Notes: a model not told the origin generated them from the sequence alone. 64,000 bases of DNA from Glandiceps talaboti (GCF_964340395.1 NC_135562.1:22672173-22736172); one strand, 5' to 3'; positions 1 through 13,300 are shown, numbered from the stretch's first letter. Made by a program: numbers and translations.

Positions 1-1470
1 GTCAGTCCTTTGAAATTCGCAATATAGTGTTTATTGTGACATTCGCTCACCATAGTGTTTGTTGTGACATTCGCTCACCATAGTGCTTATTGTGACATTC
101 ACTCATCATAATGTTTGTTGTGACATTCACTCACCATAGTGTCTATTGTGACATTCGCTCACTATAGTATTTATTGTGACATTCACTCATCATAGTGTTT
201 GTTGTGACATTCACTCACCATAGTTACTATCGTGACATTCGCTCACCATATTGTTTATTGTGACATTTACTCACCATAGTGTTTATTGTGACATTCGCTC
301 ACCATAGTGTTTGTTGTGACATTCGCTCACCATAGTGCTTATTGTGACATTCACTCATCATAATGTTTGTTGTGACATTCACTCACCATAGTGTCTATTG
401 TGACATTCGCTCACTATAGTGTCTATTGTGACATTCACTCATCATAGTATTTGTTGTGACATTCACTCACCATAGTTACTATCGTGACATTCGCTCACCA
501 TATTGTTTATTGTGACATTCACTCACCATAGTGTCTATTGTGACATTCGCTCACCATAGTGTCTATTGTGACGTTCACACACCATAGTGTTTATTGTGAC
601 GTTCACTCATCATAGTGTTTGTTGTGACATTCACTCACCATAGTGCTTATTGTGACATTCACTCACTTTAGTGTCTATTGTGACATTCGCTCACCAGTGT
701 CTATTGTGACATTAACTCATCATAGTGTTTGTTGTGCCATTCGCTCACCATAGTGCTTATTGTGACATTCACTCACCATAGTGTCTATTGTGACATTCGC
801 TCACCATAGTGTTTGTTGTGACATTCGCTAACTATAGTGCTTATTGTGACATTCGCTCACCATAGTGTTTGTTGTGACATTCGCTCACCATAGTGTTTAT
901 TGAGACATTCGCTCACCATAGTGTTTGTTGTGACATTCACTCACCATAGTGTCTATTGTGACATTTACTTACCATAGTGTCTATTGTGACATTCGCTCAC
1001 CATAGTGTTCATTGGGCATTCACTCACCATAGTGTCTATTATGACATTCACAGTGTCTTATGTGACATTCACTTACCATAGTGTCTATTGGGCATTCACT
1101 CATCATATTGTCTATTGTAACATTCACTCACCATAGTGTCTATTGTGACATTCATTCACCATAGTGTCTATAGGGCATTCACTCATCATATTGTCTATTG
1201 TAGCATTCACTTTTCATAGTGTCTATTATGACATTCACAGTGTCTTATGTGACATTCACTCGCCATGGTGAGTTAATGTCACAATAGTCACTATGGTGAG
1301 CGAATGCCACAATAGAAAATATAGAAAGTGAATGTCATAATAGACACTTTTTAAAATTTATTAGTACGTTTGACAAGAAGTATATGCAATGGTGAGTGAA
1401 TGTCACAATAGACACTATGGTGAGTGAATGTCACAATAGACACTATGGTGAGTGAGCGTCACAATAAACA
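1..1470. repeat. 28-bp satellite array with an inverted segment
   Basis: Tandem copies of a 28-bp unit (tgacattcactcaccatagt plus gtctattg) fill about 1-1262, roughly 45 diverged copies. From about 1269 to 1470 the same unit appears as its reverse complement (caatagacactatggtgagt...), so the array is inverted. The turning point is a near-palindrome centred on ccatgg at 1263-1268. Near 1330-1390 the pattern is broken by unrelated AT-rich sequence. No coding content. Confidence 0.92.
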
Positions 1471-2515
1471 GTGGTATAAATAAACTACCCCGTTCATTTC
1501 AAAGTTTGTGGTGTACGTGTACAGTGGTATAAATAAACTACCCCGTTCATTTCACAGTTTGTGGTGTAAGTACGTGTACAGTGGTATAAATAAACTACCC
1601 CGTTCATTTCACAGTTTGTGATGTACGTACGTGTACAGTGGTATAAATAAACTACCCCGTTTATTTCACAGTTTGTGGTGTACGTGTACAGTGGTATAAA
1701 TAAACTACCCCGTTTATTTCACAGTTTGTGATGTACGTACGTGTACAGCGGTATAAATAAACTACCCCGTTTATTTCACAGTTTGTGGTGTACGTACGTG
1801 TACAGCGGTATAAATAAACTACCCCGTTTATTTCACAGTTTGTGGTGTACGTACGTGTACAGCGGTATAAATAAACTACCCCGTTTATTTCACAGTTTGT
1901 GGTGTACGTACGTGTACAGCGGTATATATAAACTACCCCGTTTATTTCACAGTTTGTGGTGTACGTACGTGTACAGTGGTATAAATAAACTACCCCGTTT
2001 ATTTCACAGTTTGTGGTGTACGTACGTGTACAGTGGTATAAATAAACTACCCCGTTTATTTCACAGTTTGTGGTGTACGTACGTGTACAGTGGTATAAAT
2101 AAACTACCCCGTTTATTTCACAGTTTGTGGTGTACGTACGTGTACAGTGGTATAAATAAACTACCCCGTTTATTTCACAGTTTGTGGTGTACGTACGTGT
2201 ACAGTGGTATAAATAAACTACCCCGTTTATTTCACAGTTTGTGGTGTACGTACGTGTACAGTGGTATAAATAAACTACCCCGTTTATTTCACAGTTTGTG
2301 GTGTACGTACGTGTACAGTGGTATAAATAAACTACCCCGTTTATTTCACAGTTTGTGATGTACGTACGTGTACAGTGGTATAAATAAACTACCCCGTTTA
2401 TTTCACAGTTTGTGATGTACGTACGTGTACAGTGGTATAAATAAACTACCCCGTTTATTTCACAGTTTGTGATGTACGTACGTGTACAGTGGTATAAATA
2501 AACTACCCCGACCAT
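1470..2515. repeat. 57-bp satellite array
   Basis: About 18 tandem copies of a 57-bp unit containing ggtataaataaactacccc and tttatttcacagtttgtgg. The first copies are a few bases shorter or longer because the cgta/gtac stretch varies. The unit is 19 codons long, so frames on both strands stay open by chance. The array joins the preceding 28-bp satellite directly at about 1470. Confidence 0.93.
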
Positions 2516-3060
2516 CTCACATTGTTTTCAAATTCAAGGAATCCTTATACAGTTGATCATTTGGCAAGTATTCAATCCGCAAATCAACCATTACAAAAGA
2601 AATAAATTTCAATGAATATTCAGATTTGTAAGTGAACTGAGCAAAGAATGATAAACACTGAGCTAGGTTTTATATCAAATGACACTCTTTATCTGAATAA
2701 AAAATTAGCTATATGTGTACCTATTAAAATATGTGTTGAACTTAACTAAAGCTAAGGAGCTCGGTATATGAATTGATACAGTCAATTATTTCACTAAGAG
2801 TTTATCTAATTGCGAATGTGAATGAAAACATGAAACGTTATGGAACATGTGTTTACGATCGATAACCCGACCAACTTTAGTTTAAATCACTGACCCTAAT
2901 TAGACATTTTGCAAAATGGTAATATAGTAACAATTTACTGTTATTTCCATATACATGTACATCTTTATGCATTTGCATTTTTGTGATCGGAAAAAAAATA
3001 CATTTTTGTTTATTACCTTTTCCGGAAAATTTTGAAAGGGTTTTAATGATGACCGCGATT
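2516..3060. other. AT-rich intergenic DNA, nothing recognised
   Basis: Unique-looking AT-rich sequence between the 57-bp satellite and the TATG microsatellite. I see no open frame, RNA gene or transposon end. Confidence 0.5.
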
Positions 3061-3084
3061 AGCTACGGATTGTATTTTTCTCCA

Positions 3085-3296
3085 ATTGTATGTATGTGTG
3101 TATGTATGTATGTGTGAATGTATGTGTGTATGTATGTATCTATGTATGTATGTGTGTATGTGTGTATGTATGTATGTATGTATGTATGTATGTATGTATG
3201 TATGTATGAGTGTGTGTGTATGTATGTATGTATGTATGTATGTATGTATGTATGTATGTATGTATTGTGTTTACGTAAAAACACGTACGCAAGCGT

Positions 3297-3380
<84 letters not shown>
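3085..3380. repeat. (TATG)n followed by (CAGA)n microsatellites
   Basis: An imperfect TATG/TGTG array at about 3085-3264 is followed by about 80 bp of clean CAGA repeats at 3297-3380. Open frames over this stretch (repeated YVCM, THTYI or CLSV residues) are simple-repeat artefacts. Confidence 0.95.
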
Positions 3381-3383
<3 letters not shown>

Positions 3384-3630
3384 CTGTGACAGTGTATTGT
3401 GGCGGGAGGTAACTGTGTTACAGAAGCTGTTACAAACCAGCAAATTGTTATTACCATGTTTGACAAAGTGTAAGATGATTAATTAGAGGCTATGAGGGTA
3501 TAGCATGTACATAGGTGTAGACGTATCTGTCTCGTTGTACCTCATTTTAGTCCACAGGTGTCGGCGGTGTGCCGTCTACAGGTCGTAGTCCTGTTTACGG
3601 TCAGGGATGACATCACAGCTTACAATGTAA

Positions 3631-6296
3631 GGGAGCGATCATTTTTTACGGCCTGGGGTGGGCCGGTAAATCAGGGGGGGGGGCACCTCAATTTGGGACT
3701 CAAAGAAGGGGGGGGGCATCATTTTTACGAGTTGAATAAGGGGGGGGGGGGTCACCTTTTTTTCAACTAAACAAAATCATGAGCCATGCTACTGTACTTC
3801 AATGTCCATTTAATATCATAACTAGGCCAAAGCTCCTAAGCTCGCACAGCTGGATAGATTCATTTGTGACCGGCTGCCTCACAATGATATCATAGATAGC
3901 ACCCTTGGCATTGAGATTGCACATCGTACATAGAACTTGCATGCATAGTCATTGTACCGCAATGCATCCTTGGGTAAAACCACCAAAATAACATCACTTA
4001 GTGTATAGGACACGCATGCGTACTAGTCATTGAGCCGCTATGCTGCTGCTTGTGGGCGCTGTGCCAGCTATTAAACAAAAAAATGTATGTGCATAAAATA
4101 AACCATAAACAAATAGCTATAAATATTCAAATATAACAAACTCTGTCTCTTGATACATCCAATACATATGGTATGGCGTCACAACACTGCACCATGGCCA
4201 CCTTTAAGCAACAGTTATTTGTTAGAAAATTGACTTCTCGCTATTGCACGCCATGAGTTGCATTGTGTCATCTTGTGGTACAAAAACTTGCATGTGTAGC
4301 TGTACATGTAAAACATAAGAAATGAAATACCTTAAGACTTACTGGCTCTAAAATCTGTTCCTCCATTGACCTGAACATGTTGAATTGTGTACAAACATAA
4401 CCAATTTAGGACACTTTGAAATAATATGTGGCAAACACTGTGACTGAAAGTGCCTGACCCAGCCTGTGTCTAGATATTGGATATTCAATGTCCATGTATA
4501 TAGTTAGTCTAGTTCCTATACATTTTTGTACATATAATGTATGATAACTACGATGTGGGGCGAGAGGGGGTCTTTTATAATGAAATCTGTTTTGTACCCC
4601 AATACAAACATTTCCAAAAATGTCAAATTGAAAAATGGCAAAAAGATTTGTTATGCATGGCCCTAAAATACATTATTGTGCCAATAAAAAGCTATTTTTT
4701 CCTCACTACATACTGGCTTTGTATTCATGGCACTACATGATACTACATACTGATTTTAAATTGATTGTGCTGTCTGCAACAATTTTACCAATTTAGTTAG
4801 AAGGGGTGAGGAAGGGGTTCTGAGGCCTTACTAAAAGAATTTGTTTTTTTACCTACTGATCTCACCCCTAATATGTTGATTTATCATACATGTACAAACT
4901 ATTGAACTGTTACTTGGCATGGCTATAGTACGAACTACATGTCTTATCAAAAATAACTTTCCTGTGTTTGTGTTTCACTTCTTCTCTGATACCTGTGACC
5001 ATCACCAAGTTTAATACATGTTACCAGGCTACATGTGAAACCCCCTTTTCTCTTGCTATTGTTTTACACTATAAACTACCAAGAAAGAAATATATTCCAA
5101 GGTGAACACAATATTAACCGGATTCTCAGAGAATATATATTATGTGCATGACTGATAAACAAAGTTATAAACACAGACTTGTTTGATGATGATCTAGTAA
5201 AGGGCTATTTACTGGAGCCAGAACTTCTATAGTACTGACACGGTGCAAAGTTATGAGGAAAATTTGATTTTACATCCTCTGGAATATCTAGTATCCACAT
5301 TGAGTGACTGTATACTGAGAGTAAAATTTTGTCAGCAGATCATGTTACATTTCCTTGGTATTAGAGTGTATTTATTTTCAAGGCTATCATGTTACCAACA
5401 ATATACTGGACAACATAGCCAGTAGTAAGTGAATTGGATTAGTAATCTAGTTTAGAAACAACTGTAGTACAGAAAACATTTTTATGACATTTTTAATTTC
5501 TATTTTGAAACCAATGACATTTATCACATTTTCATTATTCAAAACCTTTCAAAATTATCAGCATGGTCAATGAATGGGGGGGGGGGAGTTTTGAGTCAGT
5601 GCCATGATTAAACTGAACAATTATGGACAGGACAAACAAGTGCCTTGAGGAGTGCAAACGTGTACATGTATGGAAAGCCGCAGTTGTGTTAAGTCTAAAG
5701 AAAACAATATATTGACTATATGATGTGAACATATCTTTATATGACGTAAACAATTCATTATATGATGCAAGTACATCATTATGTGTGACAGTTATGGACA
5801 TGGGTTTACAAGTATATTAACTCTATTTATAATATTGTACTTGATAATTAGCTGAATTAATAAATATTAATAGTTCACTCAATCTAAGAGATATCCTAGA
5901 ACTGTTGGTTACTAAACCATGAATATTTTGTACGTCTGTGAACAGACAATCATACTTTTCATAGGGTTCCTATCTAAAGAGCTTTATACATGTGAAGCAA
6001 TGGATTTGGGATAGCAAATTTACCAGATACACTTAAAATTACTGAAAATGTAACATGTAAAATTAACTGTGCAGTGTGCGGTATTTTGCTTTGAGAATAG
6101 AGTGTCTTTTGCAAGAACAAAAAGTGTTTCTTGTCAACATATGGGGGGGGGGGTCATTGTGTTTTTTATTTGTCAGAGGGGGGGGTGGATTGTTTTGTGA
6201 ACGAATTGTAGGGGGGGGGGGGTCGTCACTATTTTTAAGTATAACATGAACAAATAGTCACCGGCCCAACCCCGGCCGTAAAAACTGATCACTCCC
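3631..6296. mobile_element. 2.67-kb DNA transposon with 37-bp TIRs, no transposase (PIF/Harbinger-like)
   Basis: The left end (3631-3667, gggagcgatcattttttacg then gcctggggtgggccggt) matches the reverse complement of the right end (6260-6296) at 33 of 37 positions. Both sides are flanked by TAA (3628-3630 and 6297-6299), a 3-bp duplication. TWA duplications and GGG-starting ends are typical of PIF/Harbinger elements; the family name is inferred from that. Subterminal G-runs lie at 3671-3752 and 6146-6222. The interior has only short open frames and no recognisable transposase, so it is probably non-autonomous. It ends 116 bp before the acceptor of the TMEM200-like coding exon. Confidence 0.75.
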
Positions 6297-6412
6297 TAAG
6301 ACCAATCCAACCATTAATTGTGTAAAAGGCCATAAATGACTTGCTGTGTTTGACTTCAAAGCGCTCTCAAATGGTAATTAATTATAATTCTATTTCATGT
6401 TCACTGTTTCAG

Positions 6413-6469
6413 AAAATACGTCAGATGACTCCGTGAATAGGAATGCCATAGGATCACGTGATTAACAAT
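6413..6469 (+). other. 5' UTR part of the TMEM200-like coding exon, with acceptor
   Basis: A pyrimidine-rich acceptor (tatttcatgttcactgtttcag) ends at 6412. Two earlier ATGs (6425 and 6443), in frame with the main start, stop after three and two codons (TGA, TAG), so they are minimal upstream open frames. A non-coding first exon presumably lies upstream, perhaps before the TIR element. I cannot place it. Confidence 0.55.
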
Positions 6470-8359
6470 ATGATCAACGCCAGAGGAGGTCTCAGTGGAA
6501 GGGTCCGCAAAAAAAGTAACAGAGGTTTTGATATACACCGAGACTCGCATATCTTTGCAAATAGAGCAACCGATGAAGAACGATTTCCAGATTTGAAACC
6601 TGGCTTCAATAAACCCGCCTGTTGCGCTGTTTTAATAGGACTTGTTATCTTCGTGGGGGGTCTTGGAATGACTGTACTAGGATATTATGCAGAGCAACTG
6701 TCGGATCTCAGTGACAATGATAACAGTGTAAAACTTATCAGTGAGAAGCAAAATTATCAACATTTGTACAACTTTCGTATAGTGGGACCAATTATTATGG
6801 GCTGTGGGATTTTTACTATTCTATGTGCTTGCGTGGTTCTACAGGAAGCGAGAGAAAAGAAAAAAATGGTGCATTTAAAGAAAGACACTAATGTGACACA
6901 GTTGCCAAATTACACGACAGTTACGTCAAAAAATACCAGAAAAAATTCCCTCGATGTAGTTCCGGGCACTTCCGGGATATCTCGACTCCATCCGTGTAAC
7001 TTAAACAGAAGTCAGACGAGTATGCGGAGCGATAGTTTAGCAGTTCCAGGACATTCGGTACCAAGTTTACTCTTTACCGAGGATCAGACCCAGGTACCTA
7101 CGCGTGCCTCAGATAACCAAAATCTATCATTAAGTCAACGATTAGCCATTAGTCAAGAACGGTTTAAAGTTCCTAATTCACCCATGATTATGATCCATCG
7201 TTCTAGTATGTCAGATCTAGCCATGCTTACACCGGTAGACGGGGACAAATCATTCTCTTACTTTAATGACGCCTACCAGACAACAGGAAGTGATTCGTCA
7301 AAAAGAGCCACCGATGGATCACCTTCAAATGCTTCAATTCAACGCATGTCTAGTTCAGAGAGTGGAAGTTATGGCAGTTTTACCGACAGTAAAAGCAATA
7401 GTAGTGATGAAGGAGAAAAACCCGAGAGGACGCCACCAGGAGGTATTAGTAGCGAATACGAAAACTCTAAAAGAAACAGCAAAGATTATTTTGAAAAACC
7501 AAACCTGTTGCAAGCTACTTTGACGACTACACGAAGACTTTCTATTACTAGTATGTTGAGTGCAAGTACTATAGATTCTATCGATGAGGAAGTGTTACTG
7601 AAAGCGACCATGATGATGGAAGATGTGACGAAACAAACAGTGACCATTCCATCAAGCAAGGATTATTCTGATACGTTCGCAGAGAAAAGTAATGTCAAAC
7701 AGAAATATGTTGAATCTGAATTGGAAGATAAGAAAAGGGCATCATTGCTACCACTGACTGGTAAGGATGGGCATCACAATAGTGATTACCCCATTATTTA
7801 TGTTGACACTCATGATAACCATGACAACGACATCAAAACTGAACTTGTTGACGCAAAGAACGGAACTTACTCTCCAGTGTACAATCGTGGTGATCCGGTG
7901 ATTTACGAAAGGAGCCGACATCATAGCATCCCAAAGGAACAACACTCTCTACATAAGAAGGAACAAAGGCATCGCAGTAAAGAAAAAAGACGTCCGAAAA
8001 GTGGTAGTGGTCGTGTTTTGGTCCGTCAGGAAAAACATTTTGATGTTCATTCCTCAGATTCGGAAGATGGAAATATTGTGAACAAAGCATACAGGACACA
8101 TTTACAAGAAATGGCACAAAATGGTAATTTACCACCTGATGAAGTTGAAATGACAACATTTCAAAGTAAGGGTATACAAGTTGATAAATATGATAGTCAA
8201 GATACGTATTGTGGCGTTGAAATCGTCAGAGAGGACCCTCCCTTGAATTCAGATATAGTTGATGGCATCACGGGTAAAGACTTGTCAGCTGGCCAGTCAA
8301 CAATCAGAACAAGGCCCAGTATAGAATATAATGACGGTATTAGGGAAGTCACTTTATAA
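6470..8359 (+). CDS. TMEM200-like two-pass membrane protein (DUF2371 family)
   Basis: A single coding exon of 629 aa. I chose the ATG at 6470; a GTG four codons upstream (6458) is not a credible eukaryotic start and upstream ATGs run into stops. Membrane segments lie at about residues 51-72 (ending GMTVLGYY) and 103-124, the second preceded by FRIVGPIIMGCGIF and followed by a charged QEAREKKK stretch. This short hairpin, with VLGY after helix 1 and IVGPIIMG before helix 2, is the signature of the TMEM200/DUF2371 family as I know it. Vertebrate TMEM200 genes also have one coding exon. The remaining ~500 residues are Ser/Thr-rich and look disordered. They include a basic patch (RHRSKEKRRPKSGSGR, near residue 510) and end in VTL, a possible class II PDZ ligand. 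The family's molecular function is not established. The tail is longer than I would expect and its detail is unverified. Confidence 0.8.
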   Translation: MINARGGLSGRVRKKSNRGFDIHRDSHIFANRATDEERFPDLKPGFNKPACCAVLIGLVIFVGGLGMTVLGYYAEQLSDLSDNDNSVKLISEKQNYQHLYNFRIVGPIIMGCGIFTILCACVVLQEAREKKKMVHLKKDTNVTQLPNYTTVTSKNTRKNSLDVVPGTSGISRLHPCNLNRSQTSMRSDSLAVPGHSVPSLLFTEDQTQVPTRASDNQNLSLSQRLAISQERFKVPNSPMIMIHRSSMSDLAMLTPVDGDKSFSYFNDAYQTTGSDSSKRATDGSPSNASIQRMSSSESGSYGSFTDSKSNSSDEGEKPERTPPGGISSEYENSKRNSKDYFEKPNLLQATLTTTRRLSITSMLSASTIDSIDEEVLLKATMMMEDVTKQTVTIPSSKDYSDTFAEKSNVKQKYVESELEDKKRASLLPLTGKDGHHNSDYPIIYVDTHDNHDNDIKTELVDAKNGTYSPVYNRGDPVIYERSRHHSIPKEQHSLHKKEQRHRSKEKRRPKSGSGRVLVRQEKHFDVHSSDSEDGNIVNKAYRTHLQEMAQNGNLPPDEVEMTTFQSKGIQVDKYDSQDTYCGVEIVREDPPLNSDIVDGITGKDLSAGQSTIRTRPSIEYNDGIREVTL

Positions 8360-10380
8360 GTGAATTCATATTTTACACAAACCGACAGTAATGACGTTCC
8401 GGAGTCCAAGCTCTGTTAAAGTGTATAGTTCACTAGAAATGCTTCAAAGCCAACGAGTCACGTCCGATACGACACACCAACGAGGGGGTGGGTGGTTGGG
8501 GTGGGTGGGGGGGTTGAACCATTGCAATGTTCAAAATGACTGGAAAGCGTACTCTATCATTGTACTATAGTAATTAATGAGGCAACAGATGTATTTTCCT
8601 TTGTTTTCCCAGCCAATCAGAATGAGCCTCATAAAGTACTTCCGGTCATCTGGAAGTTATATTAAATTTGTCTTGTAAAATGATTATTTTAAATCAAATG
8701 ATTACATTTTAAATCAAATGATTACATTTTAAATCTTGCACATTTTACTAGTACAATGTAAATGTCATGTATAGTTTTGAACAATTTGTTATCTTCTTTG
8801 AATAATATGCACCTTGCCGAGGGTACTTTCCAACAAGACCATTTCGGCATGACTTCTGTTGTTTTTTCTATTCACTAAAACTTACAGCAACCTTTTAACA
8901 TTGACTAACTTAATACAAACATTACGTGTTTTATCTCTCTTAATCTACGATATGTGAACATTCCAACAATAAGACTAGAGACTAGTCATTTAAAACATTA
9001 ACACACGTCTTGTCATATTCGATCAGTCATCTTAGTTTTCACATAAATATTTTACGTCTCTTGACTGTCAATGTTATTGTACCTTGCCAATTTTGACACT
9101 CTGCAATTGTCCATCTTTCAAAGAAATGTCACCGTGGTACTTTCTCTCTTTTTTACTGATAGTGAAGACGCACGGCTTTTGTGAGAAGGGCGAATATAGT
9201 ACACGATGTAATATGCCACACATGCCCCGACATGTTATGCCACACATGTCCCGTCCTCTAAAAACATCCTAACCACTTAAAGCTAAAGATATACGGTTTG
9301 TAACGTAGTGTTTATTTTTTTAGGACAGGGTATTTTTACTATAATAGAAAACTTTAATTTCAACAAAATGACACTTTTGCTAACATAATTGCTAAATTTC
9401 ACCGTCTGGCTTTACAGTTTTTTTTTTGTTTTTTTTTTACCAACATTGTTATATTTCACTGTCTGCCTCGACACATCTTACAAACATCACTACATTTTCA
9501 CAATAAGCTACCTTTAAGATATCCATATAAATGGTGCACTTTTACAACTTTTGTCGAGCCAGGCGATAAAAAGATCTATTATATTTGCTATGAGAACCTA
9601 TTACATGAAGTTAAAACATGACATAGCGTTATCAATCTGCGGTAAATGTGGAATTGTGTGTCGTAGTATTGATGATACTACAAGGCTGATCGACTGTCAT
9701 AACAACTTTATACACGTGTGATATTATTTTGTATGTCCAAGCAGGAAAATCACTGATATTTCGATAATCGCGTATACGAATCTGATCACTTGTGAAAAGA
9801 ACAGTAATTTCTTTTGCAATTGTATCCCAGTGTATGTATGTATGTATGTATGTATGTATGTATGTATGTATGTATGTATGTATAATACATGCATGTATAT
9901 ATGTGCGCTGTGTGTGTGTGTGTGTGTGTGTGCGGGTGTGTGCGCACGAACGGGCGTGTGCATGGGTTGGTATTTTCTGCTGACTAAGTCATTAAATGTG
10001 CTTCAGCTACAGACTGTAATATTTCGACACGTGATATATATTTATTGAAGGGAAGATGACTGAACTCTTGGCGATGATCATAAAGTGTTTTAACCAATCA
10101 GGGAGAGTTGTAGCATTTTGATTTTACCTTGACAATAAATCAATAGTTTACACTTTACAGGGGGTCTCATCTTAAATACCTATCGAGACATCATAAGACT
10201 TTGGTACTGTTGTAATTACTTACGTTCAGATTTTCAGCCGTTAACACTTGTTTGTAGCACGAACGAACCGTTTCATCTTCAATTTGTAGTAAATAACGAT
10301 AATTGTTTACAATGTCAGTCAGTCTTTAAGATTGATGGAGCTATGTATTGTGAGTTGTGTATTGAGTAATAAATTCTTAC
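8360..10380. other. 3' flank of the TMEM200-like gene with simple repeats
   Basis: Non-coding. A G-rich stretch lies at 8483-8514 and a 20-bp motif (aaatcaaatgattacatttt) repeats about three times at 8690-8740. A (TATG)n array sits at 9830-9885 and a (TG)n tract at 9909-9935. AATAAA motifs on the + strand occur near 10132 and 10367; either could end a long 3' UTR, but the cleavage site cannot be told from sequence alone. No other gene is seen. Confidence 0.5.
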
Positions 10381-10389
10381 AGATTCCAT

Positions 10390-13300
10390 ATCATCCCAGT
10401 TCAAGTCCCTTATCACATTAAGTACAATACATATCATCTCAGTTCAAGTCCCTTATCACACTAAGTATAATGCATATCGTCCCAGTTCAAGTCACTTATC
10501 ACACTAAGTACAATACGTATCGTCTCAGTTCGTCTCTTATCACATTAAGTACAATGCATATCGTTTCAGTTCAGGTCCCTTATCACACTAAGTACAATGC
10601 ATATCGTTTCAGTTCAAGTCCCTTATCACAATAAGTACAATGCATATCGTTTCAGTTCAAATCCCTTATCAAACTAAGTACAATGCATATCGTTTCAGTT
10701 CAAGTCCCTTATCACAATAAGTACAATGCATATCGTTTCAGTTCAAGTCCCTTATCACAATAAGTACAATGCATATCGTTTCAGTTCAAGTCCCTTATCA
10801 CACTAAGTACAATGCATATCGTCCCAGTTCAAGTCCCTTATCACAATAAGTACAATGCATATCGTTTCAGTTCAAGTCCCTTATCACACTAAGTACAATG
10901 CATATCGTTTCAGTTCAAGTCCCTTATCACACTAAGTACAATGCATATCGTTTCAGTTCAAGTCCCTTATCACAATAAGTACAATGCATATCGTTTCAGT
11001 TCAATTCCCTTATCACACTAAGTACAATGCATATCGTTTCAGTTCAAGTCCATTATCACACTAAGTACAATGCATATCGTTTCAGTTCAAGTCCCTTGTC
11101 ACAATAAGTACAATGCATATAGTTTCAATTCAATTCCCTTATCACACTAAGTACAATGCATATCGTTTCAGTTCAAGTCCCTTATCACACTAAGTACAAT
11201 ACGTATCGTTTCAGTTCAAGTCCCTTATCACACTAAGTACAATGCATATCGTTTCAGTTCAATTCCCTTATCACAATAAGTACAATGCATATCGTTTCAG
11301 TTCAAGTCCCTTATCACACTAAGTACAATGCATATCGTCTCAGTTCAAGTCCCTTATCACAATAAGTACAATACGTATCATCTCAGTTCAAGTCCCTTAT
11401 CACACTAAGTACAATACATATCGTTTCAGTTCAAGTCCCTTATCACAATACGTACAATGCATATCGTTTCAGTTCAAGTCCCTTATCACACTAAGTACAA
11501 TGCATATCATTTCAGTTCAAGTACCTATTCACATTAAGTACAATGCATATCGTTTAAGTTCAAGTCCCTTATCACACTAAGTACAATGCATATCGTTTCA
11601 GTTCAAGTCCCTTATCACACTAACATCAATACATATCATTTCAGTTCAAGTCCCTTATCACATTAAGTACAATGCATATCGTTTAAGTTCAAGTCCCTTA
11701 TCACACTAAGAACAATACATATCATTTCAGTTCAAGTCCCTTATCACATTAAGTACAATGCATATCGTTTAAGTTCAAGTCCCTTATCACACTAAGTACA
11801 ATGCATATCGTTTCAGTTCAAGTCCCTTATCACATTAAGTACAGTGCATATCGTCTCAGTCCAAGTCCCTTATCACATTAAGTACAATGCATATTGTTTC
11901 AGTTCAAGTCCCTTATCACACTAATTTCAATACATATCGTTTCAGTTCAAGTCCCTTATCACACTAATTTCAATACATATCATCACAATTCAAGTCCCTT
12001 GTCACACTAAGTACAATACATATCGTTTCAGTTCAAGTCCCTTATCACACTAAGTGCAATACATATCATCCCAATTCAGGTCCCTTATCACACTAAGTGC
12101 AACACATATCATCCCAATTCAAGTGTCTTATCACACTAAGTACAATACATATCATCCCAATTCAAGTCTCTTATCACATTAAGTACAATACATATCATCC
12201 CAATTCAAGCCCCTTATCAAACTAAGTGCAATACATATCATCCCAATTCGTCTCTTATCGCACTAAGTGCAATACATATCATCCCGATTCAAGTCTCTTA
12301 TCGCAGTAAGTGCAATACATATCATCCCGATTCAAGTCTCTTATCGCAGTAAGTGCAATACATATCATCCCAATTAAAGTCCCTTATCACACTACGTGCA
12401 ATACATATCATCCCAATTTAAGTCCCTTATCACACTAAGTACAATACATATCATCCCAATTAAAGTCTCTTATCACACTAAGTGCAATGCATATCATCCC
12501 AATTAAAGTCCCTTATCACACTAAGTACAATACATATCATCCCAATTCAAGTCTCTTATCACACTAAGTGCAATACATATCATCCCAATTCAAGTCTCTT
12601 ATCACACTAAGTGCAATGCATATCATCCCAATTCAAGTCTCTTATCGCAGTAAGTGCAATACATATCATCCCAATTCAAGTCTCTTATCACACTAAGTGC
12701 AATACATATCATCCCAATTAAAGTCCCTTATCACACTAAGTGCAATACATATCATCCCAATTCAAGTCTCTTATCACACTAAGTGCAATACATATCATCC
12801 CAATTAAAGTCCCTTATCACACTAAGTGCAATACATATCATCCCAATTCAAGTCCCTTATCACACTAAGTGCAATACATATCATCCCAATTCAAGTCTCT
12901 TATCGCACTAAGTGCAATACATATCATCCCAATTCAAGTCTCTTATCACACTAAGTGCAATATATATCATCCCAATTCAAGTCTCTTATCACACTAAGTG
13001 CAATATATATCATCCCAATTCAAGTCCCTTATCACACTAAGTGCAATACATATCATCCCAATTCAAGTCCCTTATCACACTAAGTGCAATACATATCATC
13101 CCAATTCAAGTCTCTTATCACACTAAGTGCAATACATATCATCCCAATTCAAGTCTCTTATCACACTAAGTGCAATACATATCATCCCAATTCAAGTCTC
13201 TTATCACACTAAGTGCAATACATATCATCCCAATTCAAGTCTCTTATCACACTAAGTGCAATACATATCATCCCAATTCAAGTCCCTTATCACACTAAGT

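Noticed and set aside
1-1470. CRISPR-like array
   Set aside because: Units are contiguous direct repeats without unique spacers, and the DNA is eukaryotic.
1661-2515. 284- and 205-codon frames on opposite strands
   Set aside because: 57-bp satellite artefacts on both strands.
6458-6469. GTG at 6458 as the TMEM200-like start
   Set aside because: Non-AUG start without special context; an ATG follows four codons later and the family hairpin lies well downstream of either.
7748-8409. - strand open frames over the TMEM200-like gene
   Set aside because: They are antisense to a well-supported coding exon and resemble nothing.
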